DNA from: CAVZBT01 sp963773605
GTDB taxonomy: Bacteria > Acidobacteriota > UBA6911
Reading direction: 5' to 3'
Length of the DNA: 64,000 bases
NCBI GenBank assembly: GCA_963773605.1
Contig: CAVZBT010000010.1
Span: 248,001-312,000, forward strand
A program made the position numbers and the translations under genes. Positions 45,736 to 53,672 of this stretch are shown in pieces. Position 1 is the first letter of the stretch. Every line of letters starts with the position of its first letter. The notes under the pieces were generated by a model, which saw nothing but the letters and a program-made list of their open reading frames with translations, made no database searches and was not told the origin of the DNA.

Positions 45736-45775
45736 ACGGAAGCCAGAAGACGGAAGACGGAAGCCAGAAGACAAA
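45733..45775. repeat. Family C purine-rich block upstream of the S23-type gene
   Basis: Units ACGGAAGCCAGAAGACGGAA and GACGGAAGCCAGAAGAC lie directly after the GH2 stop. Together with the block at 46228-46284 they form an inverted pair around the four-helix-bundle gene. Confidence 0.75.
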
Positions 45776-45854
45776 TTCTCCCCCTGTCACGGATATGTTT
45801 TGAGGCGGCTGGAAACTACCTCGAGGGGGAAAACCTTTCGGGGGGGGAAATCAG

Positions 45855-46220
45855 ATGCGAGTTGCGGCAAGGACTTTTCGGGACTTGACGGTGTGGCAGC
45901 AATCCCACCAGTTGGTTCTTGAAGTGTATCGATTTACGGCGGCGTTGCCGAAAACCGAAGCGTACGGTCTGATCCAGCAAATGAGACGGGCTGCGGTTTC
46001 CATCCCCGCCAACATAGCAGAAGGTTTCGCACGGCGCGGCAAAGCCGACAAAGCTCGCTTCATGAACATGGCCGAGAGCTCTCTCGAAGAATGCCGGTAC
46101 TATCTGATCCTGTCCCGGGATCTGAGCTACGGTTCAACGGACACCCTTATGAGCTCGCTGGAGGAGCTCAGCCGGAAGTTGAACGCCTACACGCGTGCCA
46201 TTCTGGATTCGCAAACCTGA
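45855..46220 (+). CDS. Four-helix-bundle protein of the S23/23S rRNA intervening-sequence (bIVP) family
   Basis: This is a 121-residue soluble helical protein with the family pattern: TFRDLTVWQQSHQLVLEVYR, LIQQMRRAAVSIPANIAEGF, KARFMNMAESSLEECRYYL and a last helix ending LNAYTRAIL. Family members occur inside 23S rRNA intervening sequences or, as here, as free genes; molecular function is unknown and a role in RNA binding is suspected. A G-run (GGGGGGG) precedes the ATG. It is flanked by inverted family C repeat blocks (45733-45775 and 46228-46284), which suggests a small mobile cassette; that is inference. Confidence 0.88.
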   Translation: MRVAARTFRDLTVWQQSHQLVLEVYRFTAALPKTEAYGLIQQMRRAAVSIPANIAEGFARRGKADKARFMNMAESSLEECRYYLILSRDLSYGSTDTLMSSLEELSRKLNAYTRAILDSQT

Positions 46221-46227
46221 ACCGCAC

Positions 46228-46284
46228 GTTGTCTTTCTTCCGGCTTCTGGCTTCCGCTTTCCGGCTTCCGTCTTCCGCTTCCTA
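46228..46284. repeat. Family C pyrimidine-rich block downstream of the S23-type gene
   Basis: Units such as CTTCCGGCTTCTGGCTTCCG and CTTTCCGGCTTCCGTCTTCC form the inverse of the block at 45733-45775. It runs up to the stop codon of the convergent cyclophilin gene. Confidence 0.75.
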
Positions 46285-46878
46285 CTTGATCCTGACGTCC
46301 TTGATGGTGATCGGCTGGAGCGGGACGTTGTTGTAGGAGCCCTTGGACCCCGTCGGGACGCCCTCGATCTGTTCGACGACGTCCATGCCCGCGGTCACCT
46401 TGCCGAAAACGGCGTAACCGAAGTCGGCCGGGGCGGCCCCGCGGTGATCCAGCGGGCCGTTGTCGACGGTATTAATGAAGAACTGCGCGGTCGCGCTGTT
46501 GACTTCTCCGGTGCGCGCCATCGCCAGGGTGCCGCGTTTGTTCTTCAGGCCGTTGCCCGCCTCGTTGGCGATCGGGGGCAGGGTGGGTTTCCTCTTCATG
46601 TCCTCGGTAAAGCCGCCCCCCTGGATCATGAAGCCTTTGATCACGCGATGAAAGATGGTCCCCTTGTAGAATCCCACCTTGCAGTAGGCGAGGAAATTCT
46701 CGACCGACTTGGGGGCCTTGTCCTGAAACAGTTCCGCCGTGATGTTGCCACGGTTCGTTTCGATGACGACGACGGGATTGGCGCCCTGAGCCCTGGCCAT
46801 GCCGGTGAATCCCGCCATCAGCGCCAGGCAGAGTGTGGTAATGGAAAGTGCCGCTGCAGTCTTTTTGCTCAATGCCAT
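46282..46878 (-). CDS. Exported cyclophilin-type peptidyl-prolyl isomerase
   Basis: This is a 198-residue protein with a signal peptide (KTAAALSITTLCLALMAGFT, cleavage near ARAQ) and GGAGG before the ATG. The cyclophilin domain shows IFHRVIKGFMIQGGGFTEDM with the catalytic Arg, GTLAMARTGEVNSATAQFFI and FGYAVFGKV. It would catalyse prolyl cis-trans isomerisation and assist folding in the periplasm. It stands alone, divergent from gpsA. Confidence 0.92.
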   Translation of the reverse strand: MALSKKTAAALSITTLCLALMAGFTGMARAQGANPVVVIETNRGNITAELFQDKAPKSVENFLAYCKVGFYKGTIFHRVIKGFMIQGGGFTEDMKRKPTLPPIANEAGNGLKNKRGTLAMARTGEVNSATAQFFINTVDNGPLDHRGAAPADFGYAVFGKVTAGMDVVEQIEGVPTGSKGSYNNVPLQPITIKDVRIK

Positions 46879-46998
46879 GATGCCTCCGGTTCGGTTGTGA
46901 ACCGCATCATAATACTCGAGCGCCCGCCCGATTGCACCGGCGAGTTAGCCGTTTCCCTGCGGCACGATAACCGCCTATAATCGTCGCGGGGCCACGGC

Positions 46999-47997
46999 AT
47001 GAAACAGATCTCGATCATCGGCGCCGGAAACTGGGGGACCGCCCTGGCCGTCGCGCTGGCCCGCACAGGGCGTCCGGTGCGGCTCTGGGGCTTCGAGCGC
47101 GAGGTCGTCGAAAGCATCCGGCTCCGCCGGGAGAACGAGCTTTACATGCCCGGGGTGACCGTTCCGCCCAGCGTGATGGCCACGGGTGACCTGGGTGAAG
47201 CGCTGGCCGGCGTCGAGATCGTCCTCACCGTGATGCCCTCGCACATCTGCCGGGGCCTCTTCCGGCAGATGCTCCCGCACCTGCGCCCCGAGATGGTTTT
47301 CGTCAGCGCCACGAAAGGGATCGAGACCGAGAGCCTGATGCGGATGAGCGAGGTCATCGGTGCGGTCGTGCGCGACCGGTTCGAGCCGCACCTGTCGGTG
47401 CTCTCGGGCCCGAGCTTTGCGCGCGAAGTGGCGCGGGGCGACCCGACGGCCGTGGTCGTTGCGGCGGTCGACCGGCACGTGGCCAGCCTGGTTCAGCGGG
47501 AATTTTCCTCAACGACGCTGCGGCTGTACTCCTCATCGGATGTGACGGGGGTGGAGCTCGGGGGCGCTGTCAAGAATGTCATCGCGATCGCGGCCGGCGT
47601 GATCCACGGGTTGGGCCTCGGCCACAACCCCACGGCGGCGCTGTTGACGCGCGGTCTTGCGGAGATCACCCGGCTCGCCTGCGCGTGCGGGGCGCGGCGC
47701 GAAACCATGTCGGGGCTGGCCGGCATGGGCGACCTTGCCCTGACATGCACCGGGGACCTCAGCCGCAACCGCATGGTCGGGATGGAACTCGGGCGGGGCG
47801 CGAAACTGGCCGATATCGTCGCCTCGATGCGGATGGTGGCCGAGGGGATAAAGACGACCAAAGCCACAGTCCGACTCGCGGAGAAGCACGGGGTGGAGGT
47901 GCCGATCACAAACCAGGTCAACCGCATCCTGGAAGGCGACATTTCGCCGTGCGAGGCGATCCGCGAGCTGATGGAACGTTCCCTGAAGGAAGAATAG
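46999..47997 (+). CDS. gpsA: Glycerol-3-phosphate dehydrogenase, NAD(P)+
   Basis: This is a 332-residue cytoplasmic enzyme. The N-terminal nucleotide-binding motif is ISIIGAGNWGTALA (GxGxxG), followed by VSATKGIE, LSGPSFAREVARG and the catalytic lysine segment ELGGAVKNVIAIAAGV. The C-terminal helical domain includes GLAGMGDLALTCTGDLSRNR. It reduces dihydroxyacetone phosphate to sn-glycerol 3-phosphate for phospholipid synthesis. Length and motifs are fully standard. Confidence 0.97.
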   Translation: MKQISIIGAGNWGTALAVALARTGRPVRLWGFEREVVESIRLRRENELYMPGVTVPPSVMATGDLGEALAGVEIVLTVMPSHICRGLFRQMLPHLRPEMVFVSATKGIETESLMRMSEVIGAVVRDRFEPHLSVLSGPSFAREVARGDPTAVVVAAVDRHVASLVQREFSSTTLRLYSSSDVTGVELGGAVKNVIAIAAGVIHGLGLGHNPTAALLTRGLAEITRLACACGARRETMSGLAGMGDLALTCTGDLSRNRMVGMELGRGAKLADIVASMRMVAEGIKTTKATVRLAEKHGVEVPITNQVNRILEGDISPCEAIRELMERSLKEE

Positions 47998-48198
47998 CCA
48001 AAGCAGTAGACGGGGAGGCCCCGCCCCCCGAATGGGCTGCAACCGGCGCCGGCTCGACGACGGCGAGCTGAGTCTGTTCCGCAGCCACAGCCGTGAGCGA
48101 AACGGTGGGGGCGCGCGGGTGCTGGCGGCGCTTGCTGGGTTGTCACTCACCGGGAGCGGGGGTCGTGGCGACCCGCCCACTTCGCGATGGAGGAGCGC

Positions 48199-48549
48199 AT
48201 GGAACGAAAGGTCGTGGTGCTGGTGCGGCAGGCAGGCCTCGGAGTGGTGCGTCCCGAGGACGGGGAGTTTGGTGAATCGATGTTCGAAAAATTCCTGCAC
48301 TCGCTGGAAAGTCAGCCGGTCAAGCCGCGGGCGATCTGTTTCTACACGGAAGGGGTAAGGCTTGCGTGTCGCGGCTCGTCCGTGCTCTTCGCCCTGAGGC
48401 TGCTCGAGGGGATGGGGGTGCGCATCGTGCTTTGCAGTTCGTGCCTGGACCGCTTCGGGTTGAGGGAGAGCGTGGAAATCGGCGAAGTGGGCGGGATGCA
48501 GGAAATCTCCGGGCTGCTGATGTCCGCCGACAGCGTCGTGACCGTGTGA
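48199..48549 (+). CDS. DsrE/YedF-like small protein
   Basis: ATG 48199 has GGAGGAG seven bases upstream; an ATG at 48187 in frame overlaps that site and is less likely. The 116-residue protein matches the C-terminal DsrE-like domain of YedF: FYTEGVRLACRGSSVLFALR, LLEGMGVRIVLCSSCLDRFG and VEIGEVGGMQEISGLLMSAD. Two Cys residues (CSSC) occupy the usual site. Relatives are linked to sulfur or selenium transfer. The TusA-like domain of full YedF is missing. A family B-like GC-rich stretch lies at about 48010-48180 upstream. Confidence 0.8.
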   Translation: MERKVVVLVRQAGLGVVRPEDGEFGESMFEKFLHSLESQPVKPRAICFYTEGVRLACRGSSVLFALRLLEGMGVRIVLCSSCLDRFGLRESVEIGEVGGMQEISGLLMSADSVVTV

Positions 48550-48604
48550 GGAAGCATAAGGGAAGCCGAAGCGGAAACGCTGAGAACAAGGTCCGTTTTG
48601 TCCT

Positions 48605-49030
48605 TTAACGCTCTTCGTCCGGCTCGTCGCGCAACCGGTCCTGGTAGTCCTCGGACGACGCAGGGTCGAACTCCCACCTTTTGCGGTCGCGTTCCTGTAG
48701 TTTTTCCGCCGAACGCAGCGGTTCGTTGTCCTCGTAGTTGATCCCGACCGCGTTGGCCAATTCCTCTGCAATATCCTGGTCCGGCGTGGGATTCTGGCCG
48801 CCGACCGACTCCTCACCCACATCGGATCGCTCCCATTCCGCGTCGAGATCCCCTCCCGAGAGTTGAGGCGTCATGGAGTGGTGCTCCCGGAGCTTGCGGG
48901 CGAGCTGTTTCGGTCCGGATCCCGCGAGTTTCTGGGCCTCGTCGAATTCCCATTCGATTTCAGGATCGACGGGATCGTTCGAGCTTTCCGCTCTCCCTGC
49001 GTCGATGACCCTTTTGTCTTCCTTTCCCAT
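48605..49030 (-). CDS. DUF6335-like acidic protein
   Basis: ATG 49030 is chosen because GGGAGG lies upstream and the known-looking protein starts here, although the frame is open to 49426 through repeat sequence. The 141-residue hydrophilic, acidic product has the DUF6335-type core: LSGGDLDAEWERSDVGEESV, GGQNPTPDQDIAEEL and YEDNEPLRSAEKLQERDRKR. No signal peptide or membrane segment is seen. The function is unknown; family members occur in cyanobacteria and soil bacteria, often near stress genes. It is convergent with the DsrE-like gene. Confidence 0.75.
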   Translation of the reverse strand: MGKEDKRVIDAGRAESSNDPVDPEIEWEFDEAQKLAGSGPKQLARKLREHHSMTPQLSGGDLDAEWERSDVGEESVGGQNPTPDQDIAEELANAVGINYEDNEPLRSAEKLQERDRKRWEFDPASSEDYQDRLRDEPDEER

Positions 49031-49089
49031 AGGTCCTCCCTGCTCCGGATCATATGCAACTCCCGTGCCCGATCGAAATCCGGTAGGCG

Positions 49090-49149
49090 GCTGCGCAAGG
49101 TCGGCGCCTAGGCGCCGACCGCAAAGCGGCGTCGAGCCGCCGCACTCCA
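49090..49149. repeat. Family A repeat, right half
   Basis: From CTGCGCAAGG through the palindrome TCGGCGCCTAGGCGCCGA to GAGCCGCCGCACTCC. It is the first unit of the array that continues on both sides of the group II intron. Confidence 0.75.
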
Positions 49150-49155
49150 AAGTAT

Positions 49156-49237
49156 GGAGTGCGGTGCCTGGGCACCGCTGTCTGGGTTTGGCTGGACCGG
49201 CAGGCGGGTGCGCAAGGTCGGCGCGCCGACCCGAAAG
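49156..49237. repeat. Family A repeat, left part, cut by the group II intron
   Basis: It starts GGAGTGCGGTGCCTGGGCAC and runs to CGAAAG at 49237. The 16-base palindrome GGTCGGCGCGCCGACC (49216-49231) stands six bases before the intron. The missing right part (CGGCGTCGAGCCGCCGCACT) resumes at 50201. Confidence 0.85.
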
Positions 49238-50200
49238 GTGTGCCGAGCATGTACGACAGCTCGGAAGTGAAAGTCTTCCACCAACCTGATGGAGGTGAAG
49301 GGTAGCAGAGCGCAAGGGCGCCCGCCGCGAGGCGGGGTCTGAAAGAAGCGCCGAGCAAAAGCACGAGCCGATGGACAAAAACCGGATGAGGCGGGTAGCG
49401 CCGGACGAGCGGCCCTTTGACCGCAAAGTCCATATCCATCAAGGGCGCCGCACGTAGATCCGGCGGTTGTGTGCGGAAGGCGGTCGTACTTACCTCGGGA
49501 GGTCTGCACGTGTTCTGGGGGACCAGAACTGAGAGATCCGTGAGGGTCCCTGACCGCGATGCAGAAGTCAGCAGACGGCATAGTAAGAGGCGGCAGTCGG
49601 ATCACTCGACCGGGGCACTCACCCGAAAGGGGAGAAACAGTAGGGGTCGCGGAACCGGGAACGCGCTGATGAAGGCCCGAACGGCTCCCTTCTGGGAAGA
49701 AGGGTAAATGGTGACGCGAGTAGGGACAGGGACTCATGGGCAGAAAGCGGCAGAAGAACCAGCTTGAGCTGGCCTTCACGGCAGAGACGAGGGGTGAAGC
49801 CCCGGCGCCTGGCGGAAGGGTCGAACTGCACATGGTGAAACAGGAGCCGGAAAGCGAAGGCAGCCCGGAGCGGCTGATGGAGGGGGTATGTGAGCCGGAG
49901 AATCTGAGAAGGGCGTTGAAACGAGTGCAGGCCAACAAGGGGGCACCGGGAATCGACGGCATAACGGTCGAGGAGTTGCCGAACTACCTGAAGAAGAACT
50001 GGCCCAGACATCGGGAAGAGCTGCTCGAAGGGACCTACAGGCCGAAACCTGCGCGAAGGATGCCGAACGCCTACTTCGATTCGCTGGGCCTCCCGCGCTT
50101 AGTTGCTCTATACGGTCGCTAACCAGCCGAATCGCCGTGTACGGACCCGTACGCACGGTGGTGTGACAGGGACAGCGGGCGACCGCCTACCTATGTCGAT
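49238..50200 (+). mobile_element. Group II intron with shortened intron-encoded protein
   Basis: The 963-base element begins GTGTG, fitting the group II consensus GUGYG, and ends AT (AY). The 5' ribozyme part runs 49238-49735. A domain V-like hairpin (about 50133-50160, CGCCGTGTACG and CGTACGCACGGTG) precedes a domain VI-like hairpin (50171-50197, GACA/TGTC and GCGG/CCGC with GCGA loop). The unpaired A at 50193 is 8 bases from the end, the usual branch position. Boundaries are fixed by the interrupted family A repeat: AAAG before, CGGCGTCGAG after, matching uninterrupted copies. Possible CGC triad at 50133-50135 and insertion after a palindrome recall class IIC; class is inferred. Confidence 0.85.
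49736..50122 (+). pseudogene. ltrA: Group II intron-encoded reverse transcriptase/maturase with internal deletion
   Basis: The 128-residue frame keeps the N-terminal RT-0/1 region (ENLRRALKRVQANKGAPGID, GITVEELPNYL, EGTYRPKPARR). It then passes directly into MPNAYFDSLGLPRLVALYG, the usual extreme C-terminus. The central RT fingers/palm with YADD, and the maturase X domain, about 300 residues, are absent without loss of frame. The product cannot reverse-transcribe. Splicing would need a maturase supplied from elsewhere. The deletion could be genuine or an assembly collapse. Confidence 0.8.
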
Positions 50201-50703
50201 CGGCGTCGAGCCGCCGCACTCCAAATGTGGAGTGCGGTGCCTGGGCAGTCGAGCCGCCGCACTCCACACAAGTTGGTTTGGCTGGGCGACGGTATTGCCC
50301 TCCGCATTATTTGGAGAGGGTGCGGTGCCTCGGCACCGCTTTCGCGGTTGCACTGTATCGGTAGGTGCGGCCGAAGTGCGGCGTCGAGCCCGCCTGCGGC
50401 ACCGCTGTCTGGGTTTGGCTGGACCGGCAAGCAGGTGCGCAAGGTCGGCGCCTAGGCGCCGACCCCAAAGCGGCGTCGAGCCGCCGCACTCCAAAATATG
50501 GAGTGCGGTGCCTGGGCACCGCTGTCTGGGTTTAGCTGGACCGGCAGGCAGCTCCGCAAGGTCGGCGCCTAGGCGCCGACCGCAAAGCGGCGTCGAGCCG
50601 CCGCACTCCAAAGTATGGAGTGCGGTGCCTGGGCACCGCTGTCTGAGTTTCGCCGGACTGGCAAGCAGGTGCGCAAGGTCGGCGCCTGGGCGCCGCACTC
50701 CGG
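50201..50703. repeat. Tandem array of family A repeats, 117-base period
   Basis: It starts with the right part of the intron-interrupted unit, then diverged units (50226-50440). These are followed by clean units starting at 50500 and 50617, each beginning GGAGTGCGGTGCCTGGGCAC and holding TCGGCGCCTAGGCGCCGA or a close variant. The clean units are 117 bases apart. There is no coding capacity; apparent open frames here are repeat translations. Confidence 0.85.
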
Positions 50704-50919
50704 AGTGCTGATGCAAATTTTCCCGCCAGTGCGGCCGCGCTGCCGCGGAGCTGTCCCGCGCTGGTTGTTCTGCAAACCCGGTCAATCAACTACTTTCTTG
50801 GAGCCTTGGATCCCCCGGCGACTTTTGGGTCAGGCGCTTGCATGGAGGGTGGCCCTTGGGGCCGAGGTGGCTGTTCGGCGGAGAGTGAAGGGCTCGACGC
50901 CGAAGGAAAGGACGGGTCA

Positions 50920-51900
50920 ATGAATCCCTGGCAGAGAGGAGTCTTGGTCGCGCTCGCCATCGCCACGATCGCGCCGCCGCGCGCCCCCGCGGAAACGGAT
51001 GGAGTGGACTGCAGGAGTCTCACGATCCGGGTGCACGATGCGACCGGATTGGGGGTGCCCAACGCCCTGGTGACATTTGATCGTGGCTGGTCGGTGCCCA
51101 CAGACCAGGAGGGCCGGGCCAAACTCGAGTGCAACGCCGGCGTCCGCGATGCAATTTCGCTGCAAGTGGAGGTGACGGCTCGCGGCTACAGGCCTGCCTT
51201 CGCGACCATTTCGATCAGCAACCGTTCGATCAGCAACCGGATGTCCGGCGACAACGAGATTTACCTGGAGCGGGATATAGACGATGCCAAAACCCTCCCC
51301 GTGGCAACGACCGTCTCCGCAAGAGAGTTGTCCGGGGAAGTCCAGAACCGTTCGGCTTCGCTGCAGGAAGAGGGTATACTGGCCCTGAAACGGGGTGACT
51401 ACGCCGACGCCGAGCAGCTGTTCCGGCACGCCCTGGAACTTACCCCATCCTCGAGCTCCATCTACAACAACATCGGCATCTCGTACCTGCGCCGCTACAA
51501 GTTCGAAGAAGCCACGCGGTGGTTGGAAAAGGCGGTGAAGATTGCGCCGTACGACCCGCATATGCTGGGAAATCTCGGGTTGATGCGCTGGCTGCAGGGG
51601 CGTTACGAGGAAAGCTATCGGCTTCTCGATCGGGCAGTGACCGGCGGATTCTCCGCACCTGCTGCCCACTTCATGCTCGGCGTGCTGTTGCTGCAGAAGG
51701 GGCAGGTCGCCAAGTCCGTCGACGAGTTGAAAAAATCGGACGAGAACAAATACCCCATGCGTGATTTGTACTTGTCCATCGCACTGCACGCCCTGGGGAA
51801 GGACAAGGCCGCATCGAAGACTTACGACGAATTCACAAGGAAGAGCCCCGCGCCACTGCTCAGCGCCATGATCCCCAGCAAGCTCGCCGGCGATCGTTGA
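50920..51900 (+). CDS. Secreted TPR-repeat protein with N-terminal carboxypeptidase-regulatory-like domain
   Basis: ATG 50920 opens MNPWQRGVLVALAIATIAPP, a signal peptide, with GGAAAGGACGGG upstream; the frame is open earlier but without signals. The 326-residue protein has a beta-sandwich-like segment (SLTIRVHDATGLGVPNALVT, about residues 30-110) typical of carboxypeptidase-regulatory/Ig-like folds. TPR units follow: ILALKRGDYADAEQLFRHAL, SIYNNIGISYLRRYKFEEAT and PHMLGNLGLMRWLQGRYEES. It is probably periplasmic and mediates protein interaction. No partner is evident. Confidence 0.78.
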   Translation: MNPWQRGVLVALAIATIAPPRAPAETDGVDCRSLTIRVHDATGLGVPNALVTFDRGWSVPTDQEGRAKLECNAGVRDAISLQVEVTARGYRPAFATISISNRSISNRMSGDNEIYLERDIDDAKTLPVATTVSARELSGEVQNRSASLQEEGILALKRGDYADAEQLFRHALELTPSSSSIYNNIGISYLRRYKFEEATRWLEKAVKIAPYDPHMLGNLGLMRWLQGRYEESYRLLDRAVTGGFSAPAAHFMLGVLLLQKGQVAKSVDELKKSDENKYPMRDLYLSIALHALGKDKAASKTYDEFTRKSPAPLLSAMIPSKLAGDR

Positions 51901-51908
51901 GGTGCTAA

Positions 51909-51946
51909 ATCTTCCGGCTTCGGGCTTCCGGCTTCCATCTTCCGTT
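51909..51946. repeat. Family C pyrimidine-rich block
   Basis: CTTCCGGCTTCGGGCTTCCG and GCTTCCATCTTCC lie just after the TPR gene stop. The rest of the gap to 52009 shows nothing clear. Confidence 0.7.
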
Positions 51947-52009
51947 CCCTCCTTAACGGGGAGAAATTACCCGGTTCCCCTGACAGGTTTACAATGCCCG
52001 CCCCAGGTG

Positions 52010-52738
52010 CTACAGGTCTGCGCGGAAAAACAGTCTCCCATCCGCGGGCACGGATCTTACCTGCCGAAAACCCGCCCGATGCAGCGCGTCGAGGACATCG
52101 CCCTCCGGATAATACGTCTCCAGGATCGTGACGTCGGACCGCTCCCAGGCGGCGGTCCGGCGAAACATCGTTATGTCCGCGTGGGCGACCCGGGTTTCGG
52201 GATTGTAGCCGCCCCGGACAAAACAGGCATTGTCGTCTTCGACGATGGCGTGCGATTTATTCCACTCCACCCGGTAGGTCTCTTCCGTCAAGACATCGAA
52301 CACGAAGCAGCCCCCTTCGACGAGCGCTGCGGCGACGTTGCGGAAGACGGCCTCGAGTTCGATGAGGGTTGGAATGTGATTCATGCTCTCGAACGTCGAT
52401 ACGGCCAGCTGGTATTCGCGGGGGAGCCGGATGGAGCGCGCGTCGGCGGCGATGAAGCTGCCGTCGGGGACATTGTCGCGCGCGAAGCGGAGCATCTCCT
52501 CGGATCCGTCGACCCCCGTGACCTGGCATCCCTTGTCCGCCAGCATGCGGGTGAGTTGGCCGGTGCCGCAGCACAGGTCGAGCATGCGGCAGCCTGGCCC
52601 TGCCAGCCGGGGGGCGAGCAGTTCGATGTTTGCGAAGGCGAGACGGTGATAGGCGTCGCCCCAGTGCCGGTTGTAGAACCAGGCGAGAGGGTCGTAGTCA
52701 CGATATTGGGGCGCCGGCCCCTCGCTCGACGAGCACAT
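52010..52738 (-). CDS. Class I SAM-dependent methyltransferase
   Basis: This is a 242-residue cytoplasmic protein. The SAM-binding motif I is MLDLCCGTGQLTRMLADKG, motif II acidic region is VTGVDGSEEML, and the post-motif SFIAADARSIRLP fits the Methyltransf_25 type. YDPLAWFYNRHWGDAYHR at the N-terminus is typical of small-molecule methyltransferases of this group. The acceptor is unknown. GGGAG precedes the ATG. It may be co-transcribed with the DUF72 gene upstream on the same strand, about 100 bases away. Confidence 0.87.
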   Translation of the reverse strand: MCSSSEGPAPQYRDYDPLAWFYNRHWGDAYHRLAFANIELLAPRLAGPGCRMLDLCCGTGQLTRMLADKGCQVTGVDGSEEMLRFARDNVPDGSFIAADARSIRLPREYQLAVSTFESMNHIPTLIELEAVFRNVAAALVEGGCFVFDVLTEETYRVEWNKSHAIVEDDNACFVRGGYNPETRVAHADITMFRRTAAWERSDVTILETYYPEGDVLDALHRAGFRQVRSVPADGRLFFRADL

Positions 52739-52841
52739 GTGGTCTCCCTGTCAGAACAAGGGGCGGAACCGTGCCCTGCAGGTGGCCCGGTCGCGGGCGC
52801 GCCCCCGGCAATATTTTTACGCTTCGCCGCCCCGGAGGAAA

Positions 52842-53588
52842 TCATAGGACTGCGTCCGGACCGGCGGCCCCGATAAACGACCTGAGCTCGAGAGCGTTCG
52901 CGACGGCGTGTCCGCCGACATCGTTGTTGAAATACGCGTGCACGTCCAGGCCGCCTGCTTGCCATTGCGTAATGGTCCGGGCCCAGCCCTCCAGTTCCCG
53001 CTTGCCGTAACGACCGCCGTGGCCCGGGCCTCCGTGAAACCGCACGTAAACAAAAGGCGCCGTGACCCGGCAGGGGACCGGCCCGCTTCCCAGGTCGTGG
53101 ATGCACAGCGCGACTCCGCAGCGCTCCATGAGCCGAAGCACTTCATCGATCACCCAGCCGGGCTCCCGGAATTCTATGGCGTGCTGGCGTGAACGCGGCA
53201 GCGCAGCCACGAAGCGCTCGAACCGCGGCAGGTTCACGCGCCAGCGTGGGGGAAGCTGGTACAGGACCGGGCCGAGCGACCCGCCGAGGAGGCCGGCGCG
53301 GTCGAAGAAAAGCCGCAGCGGCCCTTCCGGATCCTTCAGCTTCTTCATGTGCGTCAGGAAACGGCTTGCTTTGACGGCGAAAGTGAAGCCTTCGGGTGCC
53401 CGTTTTCGCCAGACTTCGAAAGCGGCCGCGCTGGGCAGGCGGTAAAACGAGTTGTTGAGCTCGACGGTATCGAAGCGGGCAGTGTAATAGTCCAGCCAGA
53501 GCCGTTGCGGGAGGTTCTCGGGGTAGAAGCTGCCGCGCCAGTGCGGGTATACCCAGCCCGAGGTCCCGATCCGGCATGCGCCCGCCAT
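52842..53588 (-). CDS. DUF72 family protein (YecE-like)
   Basis: ATG 53588 is chosen over 53603 because GGAGG lies five bases upstream. The 248-residue TIM-barrel protein shows the DUF72 pattern: RIGTSGWVYPHWRGSFYPEN, YYTARFDTVELNNSFYRLP, FTFAVKASRFLTHMKKLKDP, QLPPRW and a C-terminal VHAYFNNDVGGHAVANA. The biochemical role of the family is not firmly known. It is cytoplasmic. Confidence 0.9.
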   Translation of the reverse strand: MAGACRIGTSGWVYPHWRGSFYPENLPQRLWLDYYTARFDTVELNNSFYRLPSAAAFEVWRKRAPEGFTFAVKASRFLTHMKKLKDPEGPLRLFFDRAGLLGGSLGPVLYQLPPRWRVNLPRFERFVAALPRSRQHAIEFREPGWVIDEVLRLMERCGVALCIHDLGSGPVPCRVTAPFVYVRFHGGPGHGGRYGKRELEGWARTITQWQAGGLDVHAYFNNDVGGHAVANALELRSFIGAAGPDAVL

Positions 53589-53672
53589 CGCGCCTCCGGT
53601 CAATGTGCCCCGTTGGTTTGCAGGACGAACTAGTGAAAGAGCGCCTGATCGAGCGGGAGCCGGTACTGCGAA

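Noticed and set aside
49736..50122. Retron or diversity-generating retroelement reverse transcriptase
   Set aside because: The flanking ribozyme hairpins, GTGTG..AT ends and LtrA-type N- and C-termini identify a group II intron. No template/variable repeat pair or msr-msd structure was seen.
50125..50200. Small protein reading ANQPNRRVRTRTHGGV
   Set aside because: This is the frequent mistranslation of group II intron domains V and VI.
50201..50703. CRISPR array
   Set aside because: The 117-base units are contiguous direct repeats without unique spacers, and no cas gene is near.
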